64,000 bases of DNA from Marinagarivorans cellulosilyticus (GTDB lineage Bacteria > Pseudomonadota > Gammaproteobacteria > Pseudomonadales > Cellvibrionaceae): the NCBI RefSeq assembly GCF_021655555.1, contig NZ_AP023086.1:4928685-4992684 (forward strand), given 5' to 3'. Shown here one piece after another: positions 55,022 to 63,559 of this stretch. The notes beneath the pieces are model-generated. The model was not told the DNA's origin, made no database searches, and was given only the letters and a program-made list of their open reading frames with translations. How positions within the stretch are numbered: the stretch's first letter is position 1; each line of letters begins with the position of its first letter. Made by a program: the position numbers and the translations under genes.

Positions 55022-55986
55022 TGTTTAACCCACTGCCGCTTTACCGCACCTATAAATCCCTAAAGCAAAAAGGGATTATGGGCATGAACTGCCGAAACAT
55101 TCGCTTTATTAGCCGGCACAATAAGCGTTCGCTGTACCCCTTAGTCGACGACAAACTAAAAACTAAAAAGCTCGCCATTGCACACAACGTTAACGTGCCC
55201 GAATTACTGAGCGTAGTTAGCGAGCAACACGACATTACGCATATATTTAAAACGATCGAGGGCGCTCAAGGCTTTTGCATTAAGCCTGCACAAGGCTCCG
55301 GTGGAAAAGGCATTCTGGTTGTATTGCGCGGCGACGATGGTAGCTGGCAGCGCACTAACGGCAAAGCCTTAAGCAACCCAGAAATAGAACGCCATTTATC
55401 TAATATTTTAGCCGGCATATTTTCCCTTGGCGGCAAGAACGATGTCGCCATTGTTGAAGAATTAATACAAGTCGACCCTATTTTTCAGGCATTTACTCAC
55501 CAGGGTGTACCTGATTTGCGCATTATTATTTTTCGCGGCTTCCCCGTAATGGCCATGATGCGCTTATCGTGTAACGAATCCAAAGGCAAAGCCAACCTGC
55601 ATCAAGGTGCCGTAGGCGTTGGTATTGACATACTTAGTGGACGCGCAGTCAATGCTGTACAACACGGTAAACCGGTAACAATTCACCCAGATACCCAGCA
55701 GCCCTTAATCGACTTAGTCGTTCCGCAATGGCAAGATATGTTGCACCTAGCCTGCGCCTGCTACGATATGACGGGGCTTGGCTATTTGGGCGTTGATATT
55801 GTTTTAGATAAAGTAAAAGGCCCCCTGCTTTTAGAATTAAACGCAAGGCCGGGGCTTGCGATTCAAGTTGCGAATAATAGCGGCTTACTACCCAGACTTA
55901 GCGCTGTAGAAACAATTAACACCCCGCAAGATATTAATGCACGCCTCGATATTATGCGGGATGTACTGCAACGTATTAGCCATTAA
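55021..55986 (+). CDS. Alpha-L-glutamate ligase-like ATP-grasp protein
   Basis: A 321-residue cytoplasmic ATP-grasp ligase of the RimK-like/ATPgrasp_ST group. Nucleotide-binding features: GFCIKPAQGSGGKGILVVL near residue 85, VAIVEELIQ near 145, PDLRIIIFRGFPVMAMMRLS near 165, and the metal loop LGVDIVLDKVKGPLLLELNARPGL near residue 260. Enzymes of this group form amide bonds, often adding amino acids to peptides or proteins. The TAATG overlap with the upstream stop shows translational coupling. With a retropepsin and an inactive transglutaminase membrane protein, the operon probably makes and processes an unknown peptide modification. Confidence 0.88.
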   Translation: MFNPLPLYRTYKSLKQKGIMGMNCRNIRFISRHNKRSLYPLVDDKLKTKKLAIAHNVNVPELLSVVSEQHDITHIFKTIEGAQGFCIKPAQGSGGKGILVVLRGDDGSWQRTNGKALSNPEIERHLSNILAGIFSLGGKNDVAIVEELIQVDPIFQAFTHQGVPDLRIIIFRGFPVMAMMRLSCNESKGKANLHQGAVGVGIDILSGRAVNAVQHGKPVTIHPDTQQPLIDLVVPQWQDMLHLACACYDMTGLGYLGVDIVLDKVKGPLLLELNARPGLAIQVANNSGLLPRLSAVETINTPQDINARLDIMRDVLQRISH

Positions 55987-56030
55987 TTAATACAATCAAC
56001 TCACCATTAATCCATAAAATAGGTTTACCC

Positions 56031-56636
56031 ATGGCATTAACTGAATCTACCATGATGGCGTTACAAAGCGCTGCTCCCGACTTTACACTACCATCAACCG
56101 ATGGTGGCTCCGTCAGCTTAAATGATTTTTCTGATGCAAAGGGCTTAGCCGTTTTCTTCATCTGCAACCACTGCCCCTATGTAATTCATATTGCCCCCGC
56201 ACTGGCAAAAATCGCTAAAGAATATCAAACCAAAGGCATTGCTTTTGTCGCCATTAGCAGCAACGACACCGAAGGCTACCCCGCCGATTCATTCGACATG
56301 ATGAAAGTAGAAAAAGAAAAACAAGGCTACAGTTTTCCTTATTTATGGGATGAAGACCAAACGGTGGCTAAGGCCTACAGCGCAGCATGTACACCCGACA
56401 TTTACGTATTCGATGCCGACAAAAAACTCGCCTATCGCGGCCAGTTCGACGATACCCGCCCACACCGCATTTCGTCGGGCAATTACGATTCAGATAAAAC
56501 ACCCGCCACAGGAAAAGATTTATGTGAAGCACTGGATTTAATTGCCGAAGGTAAGCCCGTGCCCGAGAATCAAGTCCCCTCGATGGGCTGCAATATAAAA
56601 TGGAAAGAAGGTAACCAGCCCGATTACTTTGGTTAA
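56031..56636 (+). CDS. Thioredoxin-family peroxiredoxin-like protein
   Basis: A 201-residue thioredoxin-fold protein of the AhpC/TSA-redoxin type. APDFTLPSTDGGSVSLNDF starts the domain, FFICNHCPYV near residue 43 holds a CxxC-like active site (Cys-Asn-His-Cys), and ACTPDIYVFDADKKLAYRGQFDD contains the cis-Pro and following strand. No signal peptide, so it is cytoplasmic. The family is annotated as thioredoxin family protein, with probable thiol-disulfide or peroxide reduction. It lies 44 bases after the ATP-grasp gene on the same strand and may be co-transcribed; a link in function is not shown. Confidence 0.88.
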   Translation: MALTESTMMALQSAAPDFTLPSTDGGSVSLNDFSDAKGLAVFFICNHCPYVIHIAPALAKIAKEYQTKGIAFVAISSNDTEGYPADSFDMMKVEKEKQGYSFPYLWDEDQTVAKAYSAACTPDIYVFDADKKLAYRGQFDDTRPHRISSGNYDSDKTPATGKDLCEALDLIAEGKPVPENQVPSMGCNIKWKEGNQPDYFG

Positions 56637-56752
56637 TTGTGCACAGTCAATAGCGCCATGAATGCCCAGCACGGCCACTGCAGGGCATTCACTTATCGAC
56701 GACCTTCCAATGAATATTATTTATTCCCATCGAAAAGTGACATCACATACCA

Positions 56753-57880
56753 CTAACGGATATCCACAATAATGCGATCAACGATATTTAACGCTGTGGT
56801 TAGATTGCCTACATCCGAATAAATCTCACCAGTCTTTCCAGAATGATGACCATGCCCGGCCAGTGACATTGGGTAAATTTTAGTAGCGGATGAAAAATCT
56901 ATTTCTACAGAATAAATAAGAGATGGTTGCGCGCTAAAACCATTACCCGAGTAAACGGGGTCATCGGGAAAGCTATCGCTGGCATAGTATTTGTTGTAAT
57001 CAAAAGATTGATTGATCTCTAGAAAAATTGTATAGCGTTGTGATTTGGTGTCTTTAATATTTTGAGAGACAATATAATTATTAAACAGTGTAGCCCCAGT
57101 ATAACCATCTAGTGATTGCACTTGCTCCCCATTAACTGCCGAATTAGATAAATTTTTACGATTTGTTTTATGTAGAAAAACCGGCAACGATTCAGGGCGA
57201 TATCGATTGTTTTTAGCATTTTCATCATAACTTTCAGTAAAAGTGCTTTCAAACTTGAAGTCATCTTGGCTAAAGGGGTTAGACTTAAAAACCGTTGTTG
57301 AGTCTGCTAGAGCAACGGTATTTTTAAAGGTATTATCACCCACGCTGCGGGTTACGTATAAGGGCTGAACAAATGATCCGTCAGGCTTTTCCACCCATAT
57401 GGCGTATTGAGGCCAATGGAAGTTACTCCCCTTTTTGAAATCTATTTTTATTTCACGCCCCATCCCAGGAGTCGAATTATCAATAATGTCGTAGCTTAAG
57501 GTGCTCGCTTGGGATGCCTCGCTTTGATCAGACAGCCTCATTGAAAGCCCCCACTGGTGAAACCGCTTAAACGGTTGAATTTCAATAATCGAGAATACCA
57601 ACAAGCCAATGCTAAAGGCTAACGCGACCACAGGGGAGTAACCGTACTTTGACGAAGATAAGAATGAGCTTGGCGACAAGTAGCTTTTGATAGCTTTGAA
57701 ATTATTAAACAAATGCCAAACCGCTAACGCTAAAAAGGAGAAGCCCACTACGGTGTGCACCAATGCAACCTTATTGCTGTAGCCCTTAAAGAACATTAAA
57801 ACAGATGTGACAATAATTACGCCGAGGGTCATAAAAACACATACCGTTGCCAGTACGCGGCGATTGATTGGGCGGGCCAT
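56753..57880 (-). CDS. DUF4405-type membrane protein with large extracytoplasmic domain
   Basis: About 375 residues from ATG 57878-57880 (MARPINRRV), preceded by AAGGA at good spacing; the frame continues 24 codons upstream without better support. Three membrane helices lie in the N-terminal third (VCVFMTLGVIIVTSVLMFF; VHTVVGFSFLALAVWHLFNNF; VVALAFSIGLLVFSIIEI). Two His residues face each other in the second helix, as in DUF4405 and cytochrome-b-like anchors. The remaining 250 residues are a soluble beta-rich domain ending with a His-rich GHGHHSGKTGEIY segment. Heme or metal binding is possible but unproven. It stands alone. Confidence 0.7.
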   Translation of the reverse strand: MARPINRRVLATVCVFMTLGVIIVTSVLMFFKGYSNKVALVHTVVGFSFLALAVWHLFNNFKAIKSYLSPSSFLSSSKYGYSPVVALAFSIGLLVFSIIEIQPFKRFHQWGLSMRLSDQSEASQASTLSYDIIDNSTPGMGREIKIDFKKGSNFHWPQYAIWVEKPDGSFVQPLYVTRSVGDNTFKNTVALADSTTVFKSNPFSQDDFKFESTFTESYDENAKNNRYRPESLPVFLHKTNRKNLSNSAVNGEQVQSLDGYTGATLFNNYIVSQNIKDTKSQRYTIFLEINQSFDYNKYYASDSFPDDPVYSGNGFSAQPSLIYSVEIDFSSATKIYPMSLAGHGHHSGKTGEIYSDVGNLTTALNIVDRIIVDIR

Positions 57881-58497
57881 AAGTATCCTTTCTATACGAT
57901 AATCAAAAGTTGTCGCGGTGTGACCTACTGCGTCGTGAATGGTTCGCAGCAAGCGTTAGCATAACCCAATATTTAACCCCTTAATAATCAAGACTACTCT
58001 TTACGCAGCACATTTTATGAATAAAAATGGCAATTACTTAAAAACCCATTAAATGTATTCATATGATAGCGTGGCGGACGTAAAGGCTAAGAACTGGAGA
58101 AAATTAGAGCGGGCAGCTACTATATTTATTCATGACCCCGTATAGGAGAATGGTTTAATTTCAGGATCGTGAAAATTTTTAGTGCGTTTTCGCAATACTT
58201 GAATACAACTCACTCGCAGCACCACACAACCCTCGCCCGGCTAGGGCTACCCGCATTATAGCTATTACAGAGCACTTTAACTCAGTACACTCGGTTGTGG
58301 TGAACTATGCCATCGGACAAATGCACGCATTATCACGATAAGTAAGCCCCCCTAGCTGACAAACATCAAACTGATTACTGCAATGAACAATACAATCAAA
58401 CTCGGACTACTGAAACACGGTAACTATATGTAACGTCGCTGGGATTATGCAATACTAAGCGCAGATAAATACATTCACACCATCAACGGGTCTACTT
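57881..58497. other. AT-rich intergenic region
   Basis: About 617 bases between two divergent genes. I see no open frame of note, no hairpin with a U-run and no repeat shared with the rest of the window. It must contain the promoters of the DUF4405 gene and of the acyltransferase gene. Confidence 0.5.
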
Positions 58498-59109
58498 ATG
58501 TCCATACTCTCTCTCATCGTTAAAAAAATTGCATGGAAAACTGGAAAGTTTAAAGGCTTGTACTTGAAGGTTTGCAAGCCGAATGGGTTTGAATATGCAA
58601 ATTATCTGCGAAAATGGGGCAACTACTATAGCATTGGAACAGACTGTTCAATCAAGACCTACACAAATATCACAGACACCCAATACGTTAGGATTGGCAA
58701 TAATGTTCAACTATCTAATTGCAGTATATTTGGGCACGATGGCTCAATTAGCTGCCTTAACCGTGCCTACAACAAAATACTAGACCGCGTTGGCAAGATC
58801 GATATTCGTGATAATGTCTATATCGGGCATGGTGCAATTATATTACCAGGGGTAACGATAGGCCCCAATGCTATCATCGGTGCTGGCGCTGTTGTCGCAA
58901 AGACAGTTCCACCCGATTCGATCGTTGTCGGCAACCCAGGGAAAATCATTGGCTCAGTCGATGAGCTGGTTGGTCGCCTAGAGGCCAGCACTAAAGAGTT
59001 GCCTTGGTACAGTTTGCTCGAGCAGCGAGGCGTAAGCGGGTATGACCCTGAAATTGAGCCGGCATTAAAGAAAATGCGAATTGCGCATTTCTATAAGGAC
59101 AGTAAGTAA
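58498..59109 (+). CDS. Hexapeptide-repeat acyltransferase (left-handed beta-helix)
   Basis: A 203-residue LbH acyltransferase. Hexapeptide turns are visible throughout: YVRIGNNVQLSNCSI, IDIRDNVYIGHGAIILPGVTIG, PNAIIGAGAVVAKTV and PPDSIVVGNPGKIIG, the closing motif of the CoA-binding coil. The His in GHGAI is the likely catalytic residue. Such enzymes O- or N-acetylate sugars for surface polysaccharide or modify small molecules. No glycosyltransferase or polysaccharide gene is nearby, so the acceptor cannot be inferred. A 10-bp inverted repeat follows the gene. Confidence 0.85.
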   Translation: MSILSLIVKKIAWKTGKFKGLYLKVCKPNGFEYANYLRKWGNYYSIGTDCSIKTYTNITDTQYVRIGNNVQLSNCSIFGHDGSISCLNRAYNKILDRVGKIDIRDNVYIGHGAIILPGVTIGPNAIIGAGAVVAKTVPPDSIVVGNPGKIIGSVDELVGRLEASTKELPWYSLLEQRGVSGYDPEIEPALKKMRIAHFYKDSK

Positions 59110-59119
59110 AAAAATATCG

Positions 59120-59191
59120 GCCGAGCATACTCGTATCACAAAATTGTTCAAAGGCTTACGATCAGCAGTGATGCAGCTCATTATGCTCGGC
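59120..59191. repeat. 10-bp inverted repeat downstream of the acyltransferase gene
   Basis: GCCGAGCATA (59120-59129) and its exact complement TATGCTCGGC (59182-59191) enclose 52 bases. It begins 11 bases after the stop codon, and TGTAATTTT follows. It may act as a loose terminator or be a fragment of a repeat element. Confidence 0.45.
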
Positions 59192-59297
59192 TGTAATTTT
59201 GAGGACTACAGCGCGCGGCTACTTTGTACTATTTTGGTAACTTGGTTATAGTCCCCGCTGCCACCTTAGAAGCCTTAAACACAACTTGAGGCCTAGG

Positions 59298-59996
59298 CTA
59301 AACCAATTTCCCACACCGCTGATTCGCCGGCACTGCAACATCCATTAGCTTAGGGTTTGGCAAGTTAAGGTTATTCATAATATCGGCGTACTGCTGCGCA
59401 TTAGTTACTTGTAATCGAGGGTTATTGCGCTTTTCTTCGCCTACCGTGCTTGTGGCCCAACCTTTATAGTCGTGGCCAGGGTAAATAATTGCATCATCCC
59501 CGTAGGCCAGCAGCTTATTAAAAATGCTGTGGTATTGCTGTAATGCATCGCCTTGTTGGAAGTCGGTGCGGCCGGAGCCGCGTATTAATAGTGTATCGCC
59601 GGTAAACAATAAAGTTTTGCCGCCGTCTTTTACCACAAAGCTATAGGAATCATCTGTATGCCCTGGCGTATGTATCGCGGTAATTTTTAGCTGCCCGATA
59701 TTGACTACTTCTCCATCGTGGAACATTTGGCTTACACATTCGCTACGGGATTGCTCGCCCAACAAGGTTAAACATTGCGTTTTTTCTCTAAGCGCGCCCA
59801 TGGCAGATACGTGATCTGCATGGGTGTGGGTATCTAAAACAGCCTTTAAATTTAAACCCAATTCTGAAATTAGACGCAAATAGTCATCTGTTTTTTCAAC
59901 GACAGGGTCTATAAGTACAGCTTGCGCAGAAGATTCATCCGCTAATAAGTAGGTGTAAGTATAGCTCGCGTGATCAAATAACTGACGAAATAACAT
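59298..59996 (-). CDS. ETHE1-like persulfide dioxygenase (MBL fold)
   Basis: A 232-residue MBL-fold iron enzyme. Metal motif THTHADHVSA near residue 57 (HxHxDH), second ligand IHTPGHTDDS near residue 110, third GDTLLIRGSGRTDFQQGD near 133, and YPGHDYKG near 170. GRTDFQ-G is typical of the ETHE1/persulfide dioxygenase branch, which oxidises glutathione persulfide to sulfite. It is the last gene of the ArsR-rhodanese-TauE operon, exactly the context of bacterial sulfide and persulfide detoxification. Glyoxalase II is less likely. Confidence 0.9.
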   Translation of the reverse strand: MLFRQLFDHASYTYTYLLADESSAQAVLIDPVVEKTDDYLRLISELGLNLKAVLDTHTHADHVSAMGALREKTQCLTLLGEQSRSECVSQMFHDGEVVNIGQLKITAIHTPGHTDDSYSFVVKDGGKTLLFTGDTLLIRGSGRTDFQQGDALQQYHSIFNKLLAYGDDAIIYPGHDYKGWATSTVGEEKRNNPRLQVTNAQQYADIMNNLNLPNPKLMDVAVPANQRCGKLV

Positions 59997-60096
59997 GCTT
60001 TAGACTCCTATAAAAATACAACGGACACTTCTAATTCTGAAATTTTTTAGACGATAGTAACGCCGCCTTTTTTACCACTGCAATACCGCATAATGC

Positions 60097-60906
60097 TTAA
60101 TACAATGCTTGTATAACAGTAAACAATGAAACGACAACCAGCACAGTAGCAAATGTTTTTTGCAAAGCTGGCCCAGCAATATAGCGACTAAGCCACTGGC
60201 TAAATAACATGCCCACAAGGCTAGCTGACAAAACAGGAATTAACGGCAGCTGCGCCGGTAACCCCTTTAAAAGTAGATGGCTAATAAAGCCTGAGCTGCT
60301 AATAAGTGCGATGGCAAATAAAGAACTCGCTACAGCACGTCTCATTGATATGGAACTTAAGAATAACAATACTGGGATAATTAAAAATCCACCGCCAACA
60401 CCTAATAGCCCCGACGCGAAACCAATGCCCAACCCCGCCACCAATAAACCAGAAATACAGCGCGGCTTTAACTGGAACTGCCCAGTAGCACTTAAGCGGC
60501 ATAGTAATGGCGAGCTTTCTTCTACTGCTTGGCCTGCACGCACAAAACGCGTATATTCGGGAGAAAGCGTAGCTTGACGCCACATTTTTACCGCAATAAA
60601 AATCGCTAAAGCGCTAAACGCCAATAATAAATAAAGCTCATCTAGCATTAACGCGACAACTTTACCCAGTGGCGCCATTACCATGCCGCCAACTGCAAGC
60701 GCTAAGGCGGGCAACCAAAGCACATTTTTGCGCTGTAAAATCACACCATATGCCGCACTAGCTGCCACAGCGCCAAGTGCTAAGCCCATGGCATCGGTAG
60801 CGCTAATACCCACGAATAGCATTAGCATCGGCACTGCCAGTACAGAACCACCGGCGCCGGTTAAGCCCAAAACAATACCAATCACTAATCCTATAAAGGG
60901 TGCCAT
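60097..60906 (-). CDS. TauE/SafE family sulfite exporter
   Basis: A 269-residue inner-membrane protein with about eight helices arranged as two related halves: GLVIGIVLGLTGAGGSVLAVPMLM at the N-terminus and GLVAGLGIGFASGLLGVGGGFLIIPVLL near residue 155. The GAGG and GVGGGF motifs are the family signature. TauE/SafE proteins export sulfite or organosulfonates; export of sulfite made by the ETHE1-like enzyme downstream is the likely role. It lies 17 bases after the rhodanese gene and 100 bases before the ETHE1-like gene. Confidence 0.92.
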   Translation of the reverse strand: MAPFIGLVIGIVLGLTGAGGSVLAVPMLMLFVGISATDAMGLALGAVAASAAYGVILQRKNVLWLPALALAVGGMVMAPLGKVVALMLDELYLLLAFSALAIFIAVKMWRQATLSPEYTRFVRAGQAVEESSPLLCRLSATGQFQLKPRCISGLLVAGLGIGFASGLLGVGGGFLIIPVLLFLSSISMRRAVASSLFAIALISSSGFISHLLLKGLPAQLPLIPVLSASLVGMLFSQWLSRYIAGPALQKTFATVLVVVSLFTVIQALY

Positions 60907-60923
60907 TACTGTACTCCGATTTT

Positions 60924-61460
60924 TTAGGCGCGTGCTTTATTCCAAGGCATGCGCGCCAAACACATTGCCATGCCGCAAGTATCGGTAATGCCTGCAAACA
61001 TTAACCCCGCGCCTACAAAGGCCGAGATGCCATAACCATATGGCGTAATCCAAGTACCCAAAATAACACCGACAACAACCAACGCGCCTGCGGCTATCCG
61101 AACTTGCCGCTCTAAACTGATTGCTTTACCGGAACCACTTTTAACCGCTAGACCGCTGGCTTTTAGCGCATTTAAACCGCCCTCTATAATTACTAGCGGC
61201 CGGCCTGTCTTGCCTTGTAATTTTTCAACGGCAATTTCGGCACGTTTACCGCTTTGGCACAACAAATAAACCGGCTCATTCTTATGGCCTTTATCATCGA
61301 GCATTGCATTAAATTTTGCATCGCTAAGCTCTTGTACTGGCAAGCACAAACAATTATCTAGGTATTCTGTTTGTACTTCTGCGGCTGTGCGTAAATCTAC
61401 TACTGTTGCACTGTGCGCTATTTTTGAAAACTCACTGGCTGATGTTTTTGTATGTGTCAT
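60924..61460 (-). CDS. Rhodanese-DUF2892 membrane protein (YgaP-like)
   Basis: About 178 residues from ATG 61458-61460, preceded by GAGGT at good spacing. The N-terminal rhodanese domain (about 8-100) has the active-site loop VYLLCQSGKRAEIA with the catalytic Cys. The C-terminal DUF2892 part has two hydrophobic hairpins (VRIAAGALVVVGVILGTWI and FVGAGLMFAGITDTCGMAMCLA), as in E. coli YgaP. It transfers sulfane sulfur at the inner membrane. It starts 11 bases after the ArsR-family gene stop and is clearly in one operon with it. Confidence 0.92.
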   Translation of the reverse strand: MTHTKTSASEFSKIAHSATVVDLRTAAEVQTEYLDNCLCLPVQELSDAKFNAMLDDKGHKNEPVYLLCQSGKRAEIAVEKLQGKTGRPLVIIEGGLNALKASGLAVKSGSGKAISLERQVRIAAGALVVVGVILGTWITPYGYGISAFVGAGLMFAGITDTCGMAMCLARMPWNKARA

Positions 61461-61471
61461 ATGTACCTCGA

Positions 61472-61780
61472 TTAGGGGCAATAAATGTTTTTTAGGGTAG
61501 ATATAATTTGCAGTACTTTTTCATCGGCTAGGCGGTAAAACACTGTTTGCGATGCTTTACGGGTAACTACAATATTTGCCGTACGCAAACGCGCTAAATG
61601 CTGCGACAGTGCCGATTGGCTTAAGGGCAAGCGCTCGTTAATTTCCATTACCGAAAGCTCACCCGCAACCAAGCTGCAACAAATCATTAAGCGATGGGTA
61701 TTTGCTAACTCTTTTAACAGCGTTACCGCCTCGCCTGCATGCACGGCAAGTTGCTCGAGTGATATGTCTTCGTCTGCCAT
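61472..61780 (-). CDS. ArsR-family regulator, BigR/SqrR-like
   Basis: A 102-residue winged-helix repressor. The recognition helix is LSQSALSQHLARLRTANIV, followed by the wing TRKASQTVFYRL. Cys35 (in LMICCSL) and Cys101 (near the C-terminal IYCP) are 66 residues apart, the same spacing as the Cys41-Cys107 pair of SqrR and Cys42-Cys108 of BigR, which form a tetrasulfide bridge and release DNA. Arsenic-type CxC ligands are absent. It heads the operon with rhodanese, TauE and ETHE1-like genes, and three palindromic sites lie just upstream, so autoregulation by reactive sulfur is the best reading. Confidence 0.9.
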   Translation of the reverse strand: MADEDISLEQLAVHAGEAVTLLKELANTHRLMICCSLVAGELSVMEINERLPLSQSALSQHLARLRTANIVVTRKASQTVFYRLADEKVLQIISTLKNIYCP

Positions 61781-61803
61781 AGGGCTTCCTCTTTCCGTTT
61801 ACA

Positions 61804-61856
61804 TTAGTATTAGCTAATGTAAATAAATTAGCAATACCTAAATTAGCATTCACTAA
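61804..61856 (-). promoter_or_regulatory. Three TTAG-N6-CTAA operator-like palindromes
   Basis: Exact TTAG-N6-CTAA palindromes occur at 61804-61817, 61828-61841 and 61843-61856, upstream of the ArsR-family start at 61780. The first is the best: TTTACATTAG and CTAATGTAAA form a 10-bp dyad around TATTAG. ArsR-family dimers bind such AT-rich dyads. The centres are 24 and 15 bases apart. Confidence 0.7.
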
Positions 61857-62005
61857 TATCTAAATTGCATAAGTGCCTCTTGCAGCACCTCAATATTGAT
61901 ATATACACGGTATGATGCACCCTAAAGGTTCGATCTTACGAGTTCATACGTTATATAGGGACACAGGTAGGCGGCAAGCCACCCACACCACCAAGAAGCG
62001 CGCGA

Positions 62006-62533
62006 ATGGAAATATCAAACCACAAACTGAGCCAACTCTACCTTGAGCACAAGGAAGAGCTTCTGCGCCATGTGAGCCTAAAGTTCGCCCTAGAGCGCGT
62101 TCAAGCAGAGGATATCGTGCAGCAAGCCTTTGCCAAATATACATCCATTGCGCGTGATCAAGCTATTGGCAACCCCAGAGCCTATTTATTCAAAATGGCC
62201 AGCAACCAAGCGCTAGACCTATTGCGCCGGCAACAACACAGCGCACACCCATGCAACCACACCAGCGCCGCCGAAGATAGTGACGACGACCAGCTTAACG
62301 ACCCCGCGCGCATTCACACAGCACGCCAAGCACTGCACACAATGCAAAAAGCGATGCAAGCTATGCCCGAAAAACGCAGGCACTTTTTGCAATTAAGCCG
62401 CTTCGAACACATGAGTAATGTTGATATCGCTAAGGGTGCTGGCATTTCTGAAGCTGCAGTACGCAAACATATTTCGCGCGCACTGCTCGATATTAAACAC
62501 GCCATGGATAATCAACCATTGGAGGAGTATTAA
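62006..62533 (+). CDS. ECF RNA polymerase sigma factor, FecI-like
   Basis: A 175-residue sigma-70 ECF protein. Region 2 is at about residues 10-85 (VQAEDIVQQAFAKY, NPRAYLFKMASNQALDLLRRQ). Region 4 is at about residues 110-165, with MPEKRRHFLQLSRFEHMSNVDIAKGAGISEAAVRKHISRAL as the helix-turn-helix. No sigma 1.1 or region 3. It is followed without a gap by a fecR-type gene and then a TonB-dependent receptor with a signalling domain, the surface-signalling arrangement in which outer-membrane ligand binding releases the sigma factor. Confidence 0.93.
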   Translation: MEISNHKLSQLYLEHKEELLRHVSLKFALERVQAEDIVQQAFAKYTSIARDQAIGNPRAYLFKMASNQALDLLRRQQHSAHPCNHTSAAEDSDDDQLNDPARIHTARQALHTMQKAMQAMPEKRRHFLQLSRFEHMSNVDIAKGAGISEAAVRKHISRALLDIKHAMDNQPLEEY

Positions 62534-63547
62534 ATGGATGAGTTATCGCAACATCGGGAAAATATTAATGAGCAAGCGAGTGATTGGTTTGCACTGATAT
62601 ACCTCGCCAGCCCCTCTAAAGCAGAAATACTTGCCTTCGAAAAATGGTGCTCTGTTAAAGAATCCCATCGCAAAGCCTATCAAGAGCTAATTACACTATG
62701 GCATAGCCTACCAGAGCAAGAGGCCCGCACCGCGCCATTAATACCGCTGGAAACGCCCAACTTAGCCCCCCAAAAAAGAAAACACTTTCTTTCCCGCAGA
62801 ATGGCGCTTTTCTTAGGGGCAGCTGCAGCATGCGGCGGAATATTTGCTGTTGCTACCATTCAGGCGCCGAATAAGAATGTGGTTCACTACCAAACCGCTA
62901 TATCTGAAACTAGTCGCATAACGCTACCTGACGGAAGCCATATCGAGCTAAGTGGAAAAACACACATACAATATGCTTTTGATGGCAAGCGTCGTGTGGT
63001 TACACTTTATTCCGGCCAAGCTTACTTTGACGTTAATACCATTATTGATCAATATAATAGAAAAGTCCCCTTTGAGGTGATATCTGGCCCACTTAATATT
63101 TCCGTTGTTGGCACAGCCTTTGACGTAAAAAAACAAGGCGATAAAGCCACAGTAACCGTTGCAGAAGGTATCGTAAAAGCCCATACATTCTCAGCAAAAA
63201 GCACAAGAATTATAGCCGGCCAAAGCGTTTCAATCAGTTCAAAATCACCCGCTAAAAAATTCGTAATAAATGAAGTAGAGTTAAAAAATATTGCTAGCTG
63301 GCGCGAAGGGCGACTAGTGTATGTGGATGCCACATTGGACGAGGTAATGAGTGATGCGCGGCGATTTCATAACGGAGCAATTATTCTAGGCGATAGCTCC
63401 TTGGCCAAGCTGCGAGTGACAGCAACATTTAGAGCAGACCAAATTAATGAAATGGTAACAATGCTAGAACAACTGCTTCCGATTAATGTGTACTTAGAGC
63501 CTAATGGTCGAATTGTTATCTTGGAAAAGCATGAAAGCAAGACCTAA
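62534..63547 (+). CDS. FecR-family anti-sigma regulator
   Basis: A 337-residue inner-membrane protein. The N-terminal cytoplasmic DUF4880-like region (about 15-60: WFALIYLASPSKAEILAFEKWC) binds the sigma factor. One membrane helix (ALFLGAAAACGGIFAVATIQ) is near residue 95. The periplasmic FecR domain (about 115-215) has ITLPDGSHIELSGKTHIQY and VVGTAFDVK. The C-terminal part (LDEVMSDARRFHNGAIILGD, VTATFRADQINEMVTMLEQL) is the domain that contacts the receptor's signalling region. GGAGGAG in the end of the sigma gene serves as its ribosome site; stop and start are adjacent (TAAATG). Confidence 0.93.
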   Translation: MDELSQHRENINEQASDWFALIYLASPSKAEILAFEKWCSVKESHRKAYQELITLWHSLPEQEARTAPLIPLETPNLAPQKRKHFLSRRMALFLGAAAACGGIFAVATIQAPNKNVVHYQTAISETSRITLPDGSHIELSGKTHIQYAFDGKRRVVTLYSGQAYFDVNTIIDQYNRKVPFEVISGPLNISVVGTAFDVKKQGDKATVTVAEGIVKAHTFSAKSTRIIAGQSVSISSKSPAKKFVINEVELKNIASWREGRLVYVDATLDEVMSDARRFHNGAIILGDSSLAKLRVTATFRADQINEMVTMLEQLLPINVYLEPNGRIVILEKHESKT

Positions 63548-63559
63548 GAAATATATACC

